Assembly (NCBI GenBank): GCA_035326705.1
Contig: DAOLES010000010.1
Location: 1-58,157, forward strand
From: Oligoflexia bacterium
Lineage (GTDB): Bacteria; Bdellovibrionota_G; JALEGL01
Direction of reading: 5' to 3'
DNA: 58,157 nucleotides
The notes beneath the pieces were generated by a model. It had not been told where the DNA came from and searched no databases. It worked only from the letters and a program-made list of their open reading frames with translations. This document shows, one piece after another, positions 1 through 9,234 of the stretch (within the stretch, counting starts at the first letter, position 1; each line of letters starts with the position of its first letter). A program made the position numbers and the translations under genes.

Positions 1-51
1 CCTTGAGGGCTCTTGCCCGATCAGCCGAGTGTTCATTAAAAATAATCTGTA

Positions 52-822
52 CTATGTCTTTGTTAAAGCACTATATTTAAGCTCATCATGTAAAATACTT
101 GGATAAGCTAAATCAATTTTTAATTGCTGTACTGTCCATTGATTATTTATTTTTTTTGACTGATTTTTTTGTTCCGCATCTTCTTTGACTGGCAACACCT
201 TAAAATAATCATAAAATTCCTGCCATGCAATTGGACAGCCATCTGCGGCAATGTAACTATTGCCGGACTTTCCATATAAAATGGTATGCGCAATAAACTG
301 TACCAAATCATAAACATGCACCCAGTTAACCAATTTTTGCTTGGATGATTTAATTTTACCTTTAAGGGCCCAATCTATGGGGTTTTTTTCAGGGCCATAA
401 ATGCCGGCACTGCGCAAAATAACACCACTTTGTTGCACAAAGTAGTTTTCAACTGGGTAACGTTTATGTTCTGTGTCTAAGGTTGAATGTTCATTAACCT
501 CTTGTTGATCATATTCAATTTTATAACTGCTAGTTGTTCCAATTAAAATCAATTTTTTAAAAAATTGATTTTTTTGAATATAAAACTCTTGAAATAATCT
601 TAAGTCATAAACGGGAAATGTCCACACACATACATCATAATGATTTATTATATTATCCCAAGAGCTTTGATCTTCTAATTGAAAATAAATGCAATCTTGT
701 TTGGTCCGAGATGTAATGGATAGTTCAGCAAAAGGAAAATAATGATTAATCTTAGCCTTGAAAAATTCTGTTACATAGCCTTTGCCCAACAGCAAAATTT
801 GTTTTACTTCTTGAGCTTGCAT
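52..822 (-). CDS. NAD(P)-binding Rossmann epimerase-like protein (YeeZ type)
   Basis: 256 aa. The N-terminus (residues 9-17, ILLLGKGYV) is a beta strand plus a degenerate glycine loop of an extended short-chain dehydrogenase, as in YeeZ-like proteins that lack the full GxxGxxG. Further family landmarks are GTTSSYK (95-101), LRSAGIYGP (136-144) and NWVHVYDLV (166-174), the last two typical of the substrate side of NAD-dependent epimerases. I see no clear YxxxK catalytic pair, so the reaction is unknown. It lies 5 nt downstream of the DUF4397 gene on the same strand and probably shares its transcript. The gene ends 51 bases from the window edge; those bases hold nothing I can assign. Confidence 0.75.
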   Translation of the reverse strand: MQAQEVKQILLLGKGYVTEFFKAKINHYFPFAELSITSRTKQDCIYFQLEDQSSWDNIINHYDVCVWTFPVYDLRLFQEFYIQKNQFFKKLILIGTTSSYKIEYDQQEVNEHSTLDTEHKRYPVENYFVQQSGVILRSAGIYGPEKNPIDWALKGKIKSSKQKLVNWVHVYDLVQFIAHTILYGKSGNSYIAADGCPIAWQEFYDYFKVLPVKEDAEQKNQSKKINNQWTVQQLKIDLAYPSILHDELKYSALTKT

Positions 823-827
823 CAGAA

Positions 828-1493
828 CTAATCGTCATCCAACATAACCAGTTGGTAAGGAGTTCCGCCACCGGCTTTTTCAATAAGAGCAAAAGTATAA
901 ACTTTACCCGCTGAAAAACTAAGGGTTTCATCAGCTACAGTAATCACTGTACTTCCAGGCTCTGTTATTCTTATTCGGTAGTTCCCGGAAGATAATTTTA
1001 AATACGTAGACGCTGTTGCATAATCAAAATTTGAAAAATCTATCGATGTTTCATTTAAATTAGTCTCAGGCAGAGTCACATAAATATCATATGCAGGGCT
1101 TGACTGGACACCATTCCAAAAGCGCATGGCTACTTTATTGCTATCTAAATCAACCGTTTCATCATCTATAATAATAAAATCTAGATTGTCGCTTTGACCA
1201 GCTACTGCTAATGTATAATTACCTTCCTTACTAAAAGTATGTGATATAGCAAAGATTAAGTCTTGCTGTTCATCGTAGCCTTTATAATCTAGAATTTCTT
1301 TATCTACTGTTTTATAGTCTGTAACATCTCCATAGCTCAATTCATTGGCATGCTCTTTATCATCTACAACCAAGTTAAATGCTCCAAGATTTGGACTAGC
1401 GTGAAAGGTTCTTAGTTTATAGGCATCACTTTGACTGCATGAATTTCCAAGAATAGAAACAATACATAAACAAAGCAAACTAAAATAACGCAT
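828..1493 (-). CDS. Exported DUF4397-like protein
   Basis: 221 aa from the ATG at 1493; a GTG start at 1508 is possible, but the ATG sits just before the hydrophobic segment. Residues 1-18 look like a signal peptide (MRYFSLLCLCIVSILGNSC). The Cys after GNS could be lipidated, but the lipobox is poor. The mature part (FHASPNLGAFNLVVDD, then a second module with the motif MRFWNGVQSSPAYDIYV) resembles the duplicated beta-sandwich of DUF4397 proteins: 'hASP.....V.vdg' followed by 'vR..n..s.....dvyv'. These are exported proteins of unknown function. The GGAGAT upstream of the ATG is unusually close (2-3 nt), so translation may be weak or start upstream. Confidence 0.65.
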   Translation of the reverse strand: MRYFSLLCLCIVSILGNSCSQSDAYKLRTFHASPNLGAFNLVVDDKEHANELSYGDVTDYKTVDKEILDYKGYDEQQDLIFAISHTFSKEGNYTLAVAGQSDNLDFIIIDDETVDLDSNKVAMRFWNGVQSSPAYDIYVTLPETNLNETSIDFSNFDYATASTYLKLSSGNYRIRITEPGSTVITVADETLSFSAGKVYTFALIEKAGGGTPYQLVMLDDD

Positions 1494-1574
1494 ATCTCCA
1501 TTATACACAATTATGATATAATATTAAATATTTATACTGATAAACCTGCTATTTTAAAGAAAAAATATGGCCTA

Positions 1575-2507
1575 TTAAGGCTTCAGATCACCCTTGTTAA
1601 TACCATCACTTTTTGTTGACTTAATCTGATGAAAGTTTTCATATCTGACACTTAACTCATGTAAATCATTCATTTCAATGATATCTTCAAAGTAAGCATC
1701 AAAAATTATATCTTCAGGATAATAAAAGTGGTTTTTATAAATAGTTTGAGACTGGGTTCCGTCATAACCTGTAAGCATTGCTGACAAAGCAATCATTTGG
1801 TGCAATTTTTTATTCTCAATTAAGCCCTTTAATGGACTATCTTGATCTATCACATGATAAATACTCCATGACAAGGCAAACAAAGAAGTTTTTTTTCTTC
1901 TTAACTTCAAATTTTTAATGGTTCTATTATGTTCGCCTTCTGCACTGATTTCATCAATCAAGGCGTTAACTACCATCTCAGCCATCACAATTGCATTGGC
2001 TCTTTGATTGGCCATCCTGAAGGTTAAAACAGTTTGACCATTTTGCTTCTGAATCAAGGCATTTTTACTGAACATTATTTTAACTTTAGGTTTTGATAGC
2101 TTGGCAAAAAATAACCCGGTAAACCCTGCAGTAAACAACATACCAACCATAATTTGAATGGAAACCAGTGTATTTGCAGTTGTATTTTGTGGAGACATCA
2201 TACCATAACCAACAGTTGAAAAGGTTTGCACACTGAAAAAGAAACCTTGTAGAAAGTTACTCTTATCCAAGCTTGAAATTTCTGCATCTGTATAACAATA
2301 AAAACCTGCAAACATTGCATTGATAGAAATAAACATCATTATAAAAAAAGCAAAATAGCTGTACCAGCCAGAATCTAGTAAATAAAAATATGGGTCACGC
2401 AAAAATTGAGCTTGTGTCTTATTAAAGTTTAACTTTGGACGATGCGGTAAAACCTTTCCCCGCTCATATACCAAACGCGCATTTGGCTTCTTGTTTTTCT
2501 TGTACAT
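1575..2507 (-). CDS. KirBac-type inward-rectifier potassium channel
   Basis: 310 aa. An N-terminal amphipathic slide-helix region (FLRDPYFYLLDSGWYSYF, about 36-52) leads into TM1 (about 50-70). Then come a pore helix with the K+ selectivity filter TVGYG at 98-102 (FSTVGYG) and TM2 (about 110-135, including MVGMLFTAGFTGLFFAKLSKP). Residues about 140-300 match the cytoplasmic immunoglobulin-like domain of the Kir family (KIMFSKNALI, LTFRMANQRANAIVMAEM, DAYFEDIIEMNDLHELSVRYENF). Topology and length agree with bacterial KirBac channels, homotetramers of the inner membrane. The gene stands alone on the minus strand between the DUF4397 and hydrolase genes. Ligand and gating are not visible. Confidence 0.93.
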   Translation of the reverse strand: MYKKNKKPNARLVYERGKVLPHRPKLNFNKTQAQFLRDPYFYLLDSGWYSYFAFFIMMFISINAMFAGFYCYTDAEISSLDKSNFLQGFFFSVQTFSTVGYGMMSPQNTTANTLVSIQIMVGMLFTAGFTGLFFAKLSKPKVKIMFSKNALIQKQNGQTVLTFRMANQRANAIVMAEMVVNALIDEISAEGEHNRTIKNLKLRRKKTSLFALSWSIYHVIDQDSPLKGLIENKKLHQMIALSAMLTGYDGTQSQTIYKNHFYYPEDIIFDAYFEDIIEMNDLHELSVRYENFHQIKSTKSDGINKGDLKP

Positions 2508-2540
2508 AGATTTAAAAATTACAGTGTTAGCACTATAAAT

Positions 2541-3509
2541 CTACTCTTGAGGCTTATCGCTTGTTGACTCTACTTCTTTTTTTTCTTCTTCAGGGGTCTC
2601 TTGTTTATCTTCATTTTTTCCCTGATTTTCTTCCTTATTATTTTTTTTCACTACTTTGGCTTTGACTGTTTTTTGTTTTGCTTGCGTAAAAACATCCTTT
2701 AAAAAAGCTAAACTCTCTTGCCAAGACCGCTGATCTGCCTCTTCATCATAGGCTAATGGTAAAGAAAATTTTTCACCTAGTTTTGTTGCTTCAGGGTTGG
2801 TAAAAGCATGTTTAGCGCCCGAAAACTCTACCACTTTATAATTGGCTTGTGCAGCGTTCATTTCTTGTTTAAAATTTTCCAGATCTTCCTTGCTAATCAA
2901 TGAATCATCACTACCATGAAATACTAAAATGTTTGGCATATCTTCTTTATTATTAACTGGACTGTTGGTCGCTAAACTTCCATGGTAACTAATAACCGCT
3001 GTCAGAGGTAGACGCTCCCGAGCCATTTGTAAAACAACCCCGCCCCCAAAACAATAACCTAAGGCTGCAATTTTCTCTCTATCCACCATGGCTTGAGATG
3101 AGAGAATCTTCATACCCGCAGTGAATCTTTTTTTCATTAGATCTATATTACCACTTACTTTTGAAGCCATCTTACCTGCTTCAGATGGGTGATCAGCCCG
3201 TGCTCCATCACCATACATATCAATAGCTAGGGCAATATATCCTTCTTCTGCTAACATTCTCGCTCTTTTTTGAGCATATTCATTATGCCCCCACCATTCA
3301 TGCACAATTAAAATAGCCGGTGTATGATTTTTTATTTTTTTTGGCTTAGCCAAATATCCGTGAAACTCTTGATCATCCCAAGAGTATTTAATTTTTTCTG
3401 TTTCAATTCCTTTATCAGCCACAGCGGCTTTGTCTGCCATTGCTTGCAATTCAGGCATAAAAAAAGTACTAAAACTTAAAAGAACAGATAGAAAAATAGA
3501 TTGCTTCAT
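2541..3509 (-). CDS. Exported dienelactone-hydrolase family protein with charged tail
   Basis: 322 aa from the ATG at 3509; the longer frame would use a TTG and disrupt the signal peptide. Residues 1-23 are a Sec signal peptide. The alpha/beta-hydrolase core carries the family hallmarks VHEWWGHNEYA (69-79), the nucleophile elbow GYCFGGG (Cys153), HGSDDSLI (Asp201/202) and AKHAFTNP (His234), so a Cys-Asp-His triad is intact. Dienelactone hydrolases cleave cyclic esters, but the exported members have unknown substrates. After about residue 280 the protein continues as a roughly 40-residue Lys/Glu-rich, probably disordered tail, absent from typical family members of about 250-290 aa. It is divergent from the 3723 gene across a 213-base gap. 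Confidence 0.85.
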   Translation of the reverse strand: MKQSIFLSVLLSFSTFFMPELQAMADKAAVADKGIETEKIKYSWDDQEFHGYLAKPKKIKNHTPAILIVHEWWGHNEYAQKRARMLAEEGYIALAIDMYGDGARADHPSEAGKMASKVSGNIDLMKKRFTAGMKILSSQAMVDREKIAALGYCFGGGVVLQMARERLPLTAVISYHGSLATNSPVNNKEDMPNILVFHGSDDSLISKEDLENFKQEMNAAQANYKVVEFSGAKHAFTNPEATKLGEKFSLPLAYDEEADQRSWQESLAFLKDVFTQAKQKTVKAKVVKKNNKEENQGKNEDKQETPEEEKKEVESTSDKPQE

Positions 3510-3722
3510 ATGGATCAACTAACAAAAAGCCCTATGATTGCAAGTATTTCTGTGCATTTAACACATTATCTAAGCCGATAATTCAGCAGTTTAAATCATT
3601 TAAAGCTTAGAATTGGCTTACTAGGGTATTTTACATTGACAAGTTCATAAAAATACGCAATTTGTGACATACTTATTGTTAACTATTAAATTTGATACGT
3701 ACAAGTACAAAGGTAAAAACTT

Positions 3723-4541
3723 ATGAAAACCGTAACTGAATTTACAGGTCTGGAAATAAAAAAATTACTTAAAATTCAGGCAGAACTTATGAAAACTGCT
3801 GGAGCTGAAGTCCTCACTTCTACCTCAAATGCTGCTAGTGAGCCAAAAAACAATCCTGAAGAAAAAAACACTGCAGTTCAAAGTAACGAGGAGCTCGTAT
3901 CACAAGAAATATCCACTGAACCAAACGTAAATGAAGGCAAAGTGCATAACAGTTCTCCAGACAATACTATTGCTACTGTAAGTGAAGAAAATGCTGAGAC
4001 TGTTCCAGAAACCGAACTTAGCCACACTGAACAACAAAAAAGTACTGAAGAAGCGCCTGTAACAAGCAATGAAAAAAATATAGCTGCTTTAAAACCGCAA
4101 CGCCCTAGCTGGAAAGATCGAGCAGAGGCTTTAAGACCTCAACTGATCAATGCTTTAAAAAATGAGTTCTCATGGAAAAATGAAGATCGTTTTAATTTAG
4201 CCATTGACGCTAGCAGAGCTGTTAATCCTAAAATGCAAGAACGTTTAAGAAAAGTTACAGCTTTAAAAAAAGATAAAGAAGAAGAAAAAGCTCCAAAATT
4301 TGCTTTAGAAGTAGGTGAACTTATTTTTATAGCCGATTATTTGATAATCAAACAAGAAAAGGACGAGCGTAAAGGCGGAAAAAGCAACAATAAAAATGGA
4401 AAGAAAAAAAGCAAAGGCAAAAAGAAATTTAAACATAAACCTTTCAATGATGATGATAAAAAACCGAGTAAACGCGTAAAAAAACCTATCCCCAATCCTG
4501 TCAAAAGCAATAACAAAACTGTTGCTGTTGAGAAAAAATAG
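3723..4541 (+). CDS. Hypothetical disordered, Lys-rich protein
   Basis: 272 aa, not recognised. It has three visible parts. Residues 1-30 are a short helical segment (TEFTGLEIKKLLKIQAELMK). Residues about 31-120 form an acidic, Ser/Thr/Glu/Asn-rich stretch without hydrophobic core. Residues about 125-215 look like a folded helical domain (PSWKDRAEALRPQLINALK, then VGELIFIADYLIIKQE). The C-terminus from about 215 is strongly basic (repeated GKKKSKGKKK-type runs). Such a tail suggests nucleic-acid or acidic-surface binding, but that is inference. No signal peptide or membrane segment is present. A weak -35-like TTGACA lies at 3636-3641 without a convincing -10 box. Confidence 0.7.
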   Translation: MKTVTEFTGLEIKKLLKIQAELMKTAGAEVLTSTSNAASEPKNNPEEKNTAVQSNEELVSQEISTEPNVNEGKVHNSSPDNTIATVSEENAETVPETELSHTEQQKSTEEAPVTSNEKNIAALKPQRPSWKDRAEALRPQLINALKNEFSWKNEDRFNLAIDASRAVNPKMQERLRKVTALKKDKEEEKAPKFALEVGELIFIADYLIIKQEKDERKGGKSNNKNGKKKSKGKKKFKHKPFNDDDKKPSKRVKKPIPNPVKSNNKTVAVEKK

Positions 4542-4555
4542 TTTTTTGTAGTTTA

Positions 4556-4768
4556 TTAGCTTTGGTAATGCTTAATTAACATTACAGCACCAAAGACCAT
4601 TGGCACAATGGTGTAACTGATAAAGTGGATAATATTACCGTTACGTTTACCCCAAAACAATTGCATTGCTTTTAATTTCCCAAGTTTTTCTGGTTTTTTT
4701 AATCTAAGAAATAGTGTTAAACAGCCAAAAACTATTGCCGTTAATCCAAATATTACTTGTGTTTGCAT
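4556..4768 (-). CDS. Small two-helix membrane protein
   Basis: 70 aa. Two hydrophobic helices (about residues 5-22, and 46-64 with ISYTIVPMVFGAVML) are separated by a basic loop (RLKKPEKLGKLKAMQLFWGKRNGN). No family recognised. It follows hemQ on the same strand with a 26-base gap and may be co-transcribed with it. It converges on the 3723 gene with only 14 bases between the stops. Coding status is supported by the clean TM-loop-TM pattern and position rather than homology. Confidence 0.55.
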   Translation of the reverse strand: MQTQVIFGLTAIVFGCLTLFLRLKKPEKLGKLKAMQLFWGKRNGNIIHFISYTIVPMVFGAVMLIKHYQS

Positions 4769-4794
4769 AAATAATGTTAACTCTACTATTGTTT

Positions 4795-5634
4795 TTAATC
4801 TACAAAAAAGCCTTCAAGATCATTGGGCTTAAGTCTATAGGCAATATAAAATGGGCCAAACTCACCATACAAAGCACTGGCTTCATCATAACGCATTTCA
4901 TAAATGAGTTTTTTAAATACAATGGGGTCATCGGCAAATAAATCTACGCCCCACTCCCAATCATCAAAACCAATGCTGCCAGTAATAATCTGATTGACTT
5001 TGCCCGCATATTTACGACCAATCATGCCGTGTTCATGCATCATTGCCTGACGTTTTTCAAAAGGAACCGTGTACCAATTGTTAACATCATTGCGTAGCTT
5101 ATTCATGGGATAAAAACATAAATACGGTTGCTCAGGAATTGGCGTAAACAGCCTATTATGCAAACGATCTGCTTGATCTTTCATATTCTCAGTCCAAGCT
5201 TGTTGCCAGGCTTCTGATGCATACTCAATTTTTTGCTCTAAAAGCTCATGATGCAACTTATGCGTAAATGCATACATCCCCAACTCTACATATGATACAT
5301 AGGAGTTACTCTTTTTTAGAAAATCTGAAACCCCTAATAAAGCAAAATCATTTTCAACCTTCTTCAACTCTTCCAAACTTTTACGAAAATGCAGCAGCAG
5401 CAAATCACCTTTGTGACCAAGCTGAGCAAACATAGCACTGTGTCCCGCTTGATTATCAAGGGAGATGTTTTTTTCTAAAAAATGTTGCAGTTGTAATAAG
5501 TTTTGATGTTTTTCGTTGTCACTCAAAAGTGACCACTTGCGCCAGTCCATAGTATACATTAAGTGTAACGTTGCCCAACCTTCAAAAGTTTCTGGTACCA
5601 CACATTCCGCTTGTTGATAACTCATTTTTTTCAT
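4795..5634 (-). CDS. hemQ: HemQ-like coproheme decarboxylase (chlorite dismutase family)
   Basis: 279 aa. The second half carries the family signature: YLCFYPMNKLR (171-181) with the conserved active-site Tyr175, and the proximal heme-ligand region MMHEHGMIGRKYAGKV with His202. It is followed by the dimer-core strand TGSIGFDDWEWGVDLFADD (218-236). Length matches HemQ proteins (about 250-280 aa), which oxidatively decarboxylate coproheme III to heme b in the coproporphyrin-dependent pathway. True chlorite dismutases need a distal Arg where HemQ usually has Gln; I cannot align this reliably by eye. It sits 3 bases after the secA stop, so translation may be coupled. No other heme genes are nearby. 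Confidence 0.88.
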   Translation of the reverse strand: MKKMSYQQAECVVPETFEGWATLHLMYTMDWRKWSLLSDNEKHQNLLQLQHFLEKNISLDNQAGHSAMFAQLGHKGDLLLLHFRKSLEELKKVENDFALLGVSDFLKKSNSYVSYVELGMYAFTHKLHHELLEQKIEYASEAWQQAWTENMKDQADRLHNRLFTPIPEQPYLCFYPMNKLRNDVNNWYTVPFEKRQAMMHEHGMIGRKYAGKVNQIITGSIGFDDWEWGVDLFADDPIVFKKLIYEMRYDEASALYGEFGPFYIAYRLKPNDLEGFFVD

Positions 5635-5637
5635 GCT

Positions 5638-8229
5638 CTAATCGGCTCCATGACATTTTTTGTATTTCTTACCTGAACCACATGGACAAGGATCGTTTCT
5701 TCCTACTTTTTCACCTTCTCTACGCACTGTAGTATGTATATTGGTATCGTTGGCTTTTGGCCTATTGGGTAAAGCAATGCCTTCTCCACGTCCAGCTTTA
5801 GCTCTTTGTTGACTTCTTTGAGCAAAAATACCTTGTGCATTACCTTGTTCAGATACATCCACTTGAACATGAAAAATTCTCTCTAAACTTGTCTGAGATA
5901 TACTATAAAGCATTTGTGAAAACATTTCAAAGCCCTTAATTCTATAAACCACTAAAGGATCTTTTTGAGCGTAACCTTCCCAACCAACAGCCTCTTTAAG
6001 ATGGTCCATATTAAGCAAATGATCTTTCCACAAACCATCAATGGTTCTTAATTTAATTTCTCTTTTGACAAGATCCATCAACTCAGATGAATATTCTTCT
6101 TGTTTTGCTGCAAGATTAGCCAAGGCTTCGTCGCATAATTTATCTCTCAAATCTTCTTGAGTCTTATAATTACCCGTTTTGACGCCATGCACCTGTTCAT
6201 CACTAAAGTTGAAAACTCGTTTTAGATTTTCTTCTAAACTATCCCAATCCCATTCTTTGCTATCACTTTGGTTGGTATTTTGTATGACCAATTCTTCAGC
6301 AACCGTTTCAATATCATCTTCTAAAATTTTATCTATGGCACCTTCACCTAATACTGCTTTACGTTGGGTATAAATGACTTGCCGTTGCTGATTCATCACA
6401 TCATCATATTTTAAAAGATGCTTACGAATATCAAAATTTTGCCCTTCAATGGTTCTCTGCGCATTTTCGATAGCCTTGGTTGTCATTTTATGTTCGATGG
6501 CTTCACCATCTTTCATCCCAGCCCAATCAAGCAGCTTTTGCACCCAATCGCTGGCAAATATACGCATTAAGTCATCTTCTAATGACAAGTAAAAACGAGA
6601 CGAGCCTGGGTCACCTTGTCGACCAGCACGACCTCTAAGCTGGTTATCAATCCGTCTTGACTCATGTCTTTCCGTACCAATAATATGCAAACCGCCTAAA
6701 TCAACGACGCCTTCACCCAAGACAATATCTGTACCGCGCCCTGCCATATTAGTTGCTATGGTCACTTGTCCTTTTTGTCCAGCATGTTTTACAATACCCG
6801 CTTCATTTTCATGTTGTTTAGCATTTAAAACATTGTGCTTAACACCTAATCGTTTTAAGTAACTGGAAAGTTTTTCTGACTTTTCAATAGATACTGTACC
6901 TACCAATACCGGTTGACCTAAAACATTTTTCTCTTTGATATCATCTGCAATGTATTTAAACTTATCTTGTTCAGTTCTATAAATAATATCTGGATGATCA
7001 AGACGCGCAATAGGCTTATTGGTTGGAATAACCATAACATCTAACTTATAAATTTTATGAAACTCTTCCGCTTCTGTTTCAGCTGTACCTGTCATCCCTG
7101 ACAGTTTTTTAAACATTCTAAAGTAGTTTTGAAAGGTAATAGATGCTAGAGTTTGGTTTTCATTTTCTATATTAACACCTTCTTTAGCTTCTATGGCTTG
7201 GTGCAAACCATCAGACCAGCGTCTACCATGCATTAAACGACCCGTAAACTCATCAACAATCATCACTTCACCGTCTTTAACCATATAGTCTACATCTTTA
7301 TGGAATAAGGTATGTGCCCGTAATGCTTGATTAACATGATGAACCAACTCCATATGCCCAGGGGCATATAAATTATCTATTTTTAATAGCTCTTCAACTT
7401 TAGCAACCCCTTGCTCTGTCAATAAAGCATTCTTGGTTTTTTCATCTAGTGTATAGTCTTTTTCATTGGTCAAATGTGGAATAACTTTGTTGACTACATA
7501 ATATTTATCGGTTGAATCATCTGTTGGTCCAGAAATAATCAAAGGGGTTCTTGCCTCATCAATCAAAATAGAATCGACTTCATCAACAATAGCAAAAAAA
7601 TGTTCCCGCTGAACATAATCTTCCAAACGATATTTCATATTATCTCTAAGATAATCAAAACCAAATTCATTGTTTTGACCGTAAGTTACATCACAGGCAT
7701 AGGCTTTTCTTCGTTCATCATCCATCATGCCATTAACAACATTACCAACTGTCAAACCCAAAAAAGTATATAACCTTCCCATCCACTCAGAATCACGTTT
7801 TGCCAAATAATCATTGACGGTCACCACATGCACACCTTTGCCCAGCAAAGCATTTAAATAAACTGGTAACGTTGCAACCAAAGTTTTACCTTCACCCGTG
7901 CGCATTTCAGCAATTTTTCCTTGGTGTAAGGCAATACCCCCTATCAATTGCACATCAAAATGACGCATACCCAAGGCTCTTCTACCAGCTTCTCTGCAGA
8001 CCGCAAAAACTTGTGGCAAAATGTTATCTAACTCAGCAATTCTCTTGTCTTCGTTTTCTATCTGAGCAAGATGTTCTTTAAATTGTTGGGTTTTAGCTTT
8101 TAATGCTTCATCACTCAATGCCAGCATTTGCGGTTCGAGCACATTAATTTGATCTACAATGGGTTGAAAAGCTTTTAAATCTCTGTCGTTTTGCGTACCA
8201 AAAATTTTTTTTGTGATGTTTGCCAACAT
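5638..8229 (-). CDS. secA: SecA preprotein translocase ATPase
   Basis: 863 aa from the ATG at 8229 (MLANITKKIFG), the usual SecA N-terminus; the 21 extra codons upstream begin with TTG and look non-coding. SecA drives Sec-dependent export through SecYEG. Visible landmarks are the Walker A-type MRTGEGKTLVA, the DEAD-type motif VDEVDSILIDEARTPLIISG, the second-motor motifs NMAGRGTDIVLG and LRGRAGRQGDPGSSRFYLS, and the C-terminal zinc-binding SEC-C tail NDPCPCGSGKKYKKCHG used for SecB/phospholipid contact. All motifs are intact. It is the third gene of a same-strand run (M23 peptidase, secA, hemQ) and is followed after 3 bases by hemQ. Confidence 0.98.
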   Translation of the reverse strand: MLANITKKIFGTQNDRDLKAFQPIVDQINVLEPQMLALSDEALKAKTQQFKEHLAQIENEDKRIAELDNILPQVFAVCREAGRRALGMRHFDVQLIGGIALHQGKIAEMRTGEGKTLVATLPVYLNALLGKGVHVVTVNDYLAKRDSEWMGRLYTFLGLTVGNVVNGMMDDERRKAYACDVTYGQNNEFGFDYLRDNMKYRLEDYVQREHFFAIVDEVDSILIDEARTPLIISGPTDDSTDKYYVVNKVIPHLTNEKDYTLDEKTKNALLTEQGVAKVEELLKIDNLYAPGHMELVHHVNQALRAHTLFHKDVDYMVKDGEVMIVDEFTGRLMHGRRWSDGLHQAIEAKEGVNIENENQTLASITFQNYFRMFKKLSGMTGTAETEAEEFHKIYKLDVMVIPTNKPIARLDHPDIIYRTEQDKFKYIADDIKEKNVLGQPVLVGTVSIEKSEKLSSYLKRLGVKHNVLNAKQHENEAGIVKHAGQKGQVTIATNMAGRGTDIVLGEGVVDLGGLHIIGTERHESRRIDNQLRGRAGRQGDPGSSRFYLSLEDDLMRIFASDWVQKLLDWAGMKDGEAIEHKMTTKAIENAQRTIEGQNFDIRKHLLKYDDVMNQQRQVIYTQRKAVLGEGAIDKILEDDIETVAEELVIQNTNQSDSKEWDWDSLEENLKRVFNFSDEQVHGVKTGNYKTQEDLRDKLCDEALANLAAKQEEYSSELMDLVKREIKLRTIDGLWKDHLLNMDHLKEAVGWEGYAQKDPLVVYRIKGFEMFSQMLYSISQTSLERIFHVQVDVSEQGNAQGIFAQRSQQRAKAGRGEGIALPNRPKANDTNIHTTVRREGEKVGRNDPCPCGSGKKYKKCHGAD

Positions 8230-8298
8230 ATCAATATTATTTTCCCTAATTAAAGTGAATCGGTTGTTTGGTAAGCTAAACCTACCCCCCAATACTTT

Positions 8299-9234
8299 TT
8301 AGTCAACCATATATTTTGCAGGGTTAACTGGAACCCCGTTAATTCTCACTTCATAATGAAGGTGAGGGCCAGTAGAACGCCCTGTACTTCCGACTTCAGC
8401 AATAACTTCTCCACGCTTCACTTTTTGGCCTACTTGGACTAAATTTTTTGAATTATGACCGTAGCGGGTGACCATACCATAACCGTGACGAATACTTATC
8501 ATTTTTCCATAACCACCATCAGTACCTACTTTAATAACAACCCCATCAGCAGCTGCCATAACTTTTGTTCCTGTAGGTGCAGGAATATCCACTCCATAAT
8601 GATGTTTAACTTGTCCAGTAAAAGGTGAAATTCTTTTACCATAATGCGACGAAACCCATCCACGAACAGGCCAAATCGATGGTGTTGCTGCAATCAACGA
8701 ACTTTGGTCTCTCAATAATTCATACAAATGCTGCAAGCTTTGTTCTCTTATATTTGCTTTTCTTTGTATGTTCTTTGCTGTCATTTCTAGGGCATTAAAA
8801 TCATCGTCATTGATTTCACCCACTTGTGAAAAGTCTAAAGGCATCTCTTGCTTATGATCAATAATATTTTGTTCTTCAACGGTTAACGGTCCAATGGCAA
8901 GGTTGCTTTTTTCAATACGAGCCATGGTTCTTAACTTTTGTTCAAAGGTGTCTAGTCGAGCCAAAGTAGCTTGTGCTTCATACAATTCTGTTTTTAAAAC
9001 TCTTATTTTATTTTCTAAAAGCTCAATACGATCTTCGCTTTTTACCTGAGAAAACGACTTAGCTAAATTCCTTACACTGTAAGTAATAGATAATGCAGAA
9101 AGAAAAGCAAAACAAGATAAGGCTATTGCTGCGTTTTTTAACCATTTTCTGCTAACAATCCACTTTTTAACGCCCCAATGGCGCTCCGGAATAAACATGA
9201 AGGTAAAAACCGTACTTTTTTTCTTTTTTTTCAT
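8299..9234 (-). CDS. M23 (LytM-type) murein endopeptidase, membrane-anchored
   Basis: 311 aa. A basic N-terminus and one TM helix (about 34-52) anchor the protein, followed by a coiled coil (about 65-110). The C-terminal domain (about 190-311) is peptidase M23 with intact zinc ligands: HYGVD (His212, Asp216), YGH (His260) and HLH (291-293). Such enzymes cleave peptide cross-links in peptidoglycan during growth or division. The coiled coil places it in the layout of Bacteroides/Bdellovibrio-type M23 proteins and EnvC-like factors, though with its own catalytic residues. The ATG is preceded by AAGGAAGAT about 8 nt upstream. A 14-base palindrome (9340-9353) lies in the upstream gap. Confidence 0.92.
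   Translation of the reverse strand: MKKKKKSTVFTFMFIPERHWGVKKWIVSRKWLKNAAIALSCFAFLSALSITYSVRNLAKSFSQVKSEDRIELLENKIRVLKTELYEAQATLARLDTFEQKLRTMARIEKSNLAIGPLTVEEQNIIDHKQEMPLDFSQVGEINDDDFNALEMTAKNIQRKANIREQSLQHLYELLRDQSSLIAATPSIWPVRGWVSSHYGKRISPFTGQVKHHYGVDIPAPTGTKVMAAADGVVIKVGTDGGYGKMISIRHGYGMVTRYGHNSKNLVQVGQKVKRGEVIAEVGSTGRSTGPHLHYEVRINGVPVNPAKYMVD

Noticed and set aside
1..51. Possible gene end before the first dehydrogenase gene
   Set aside because: Only 51 bases; no motif, hairpin or translated similarity that I can support.
3636..3664. Promoter TTGACA ahead of the 3723 gene
   Set aside because: The -35 box is perfect, but no acceptable -10 box lies 16-18 bases downstream, so it was not listed as a promoter.
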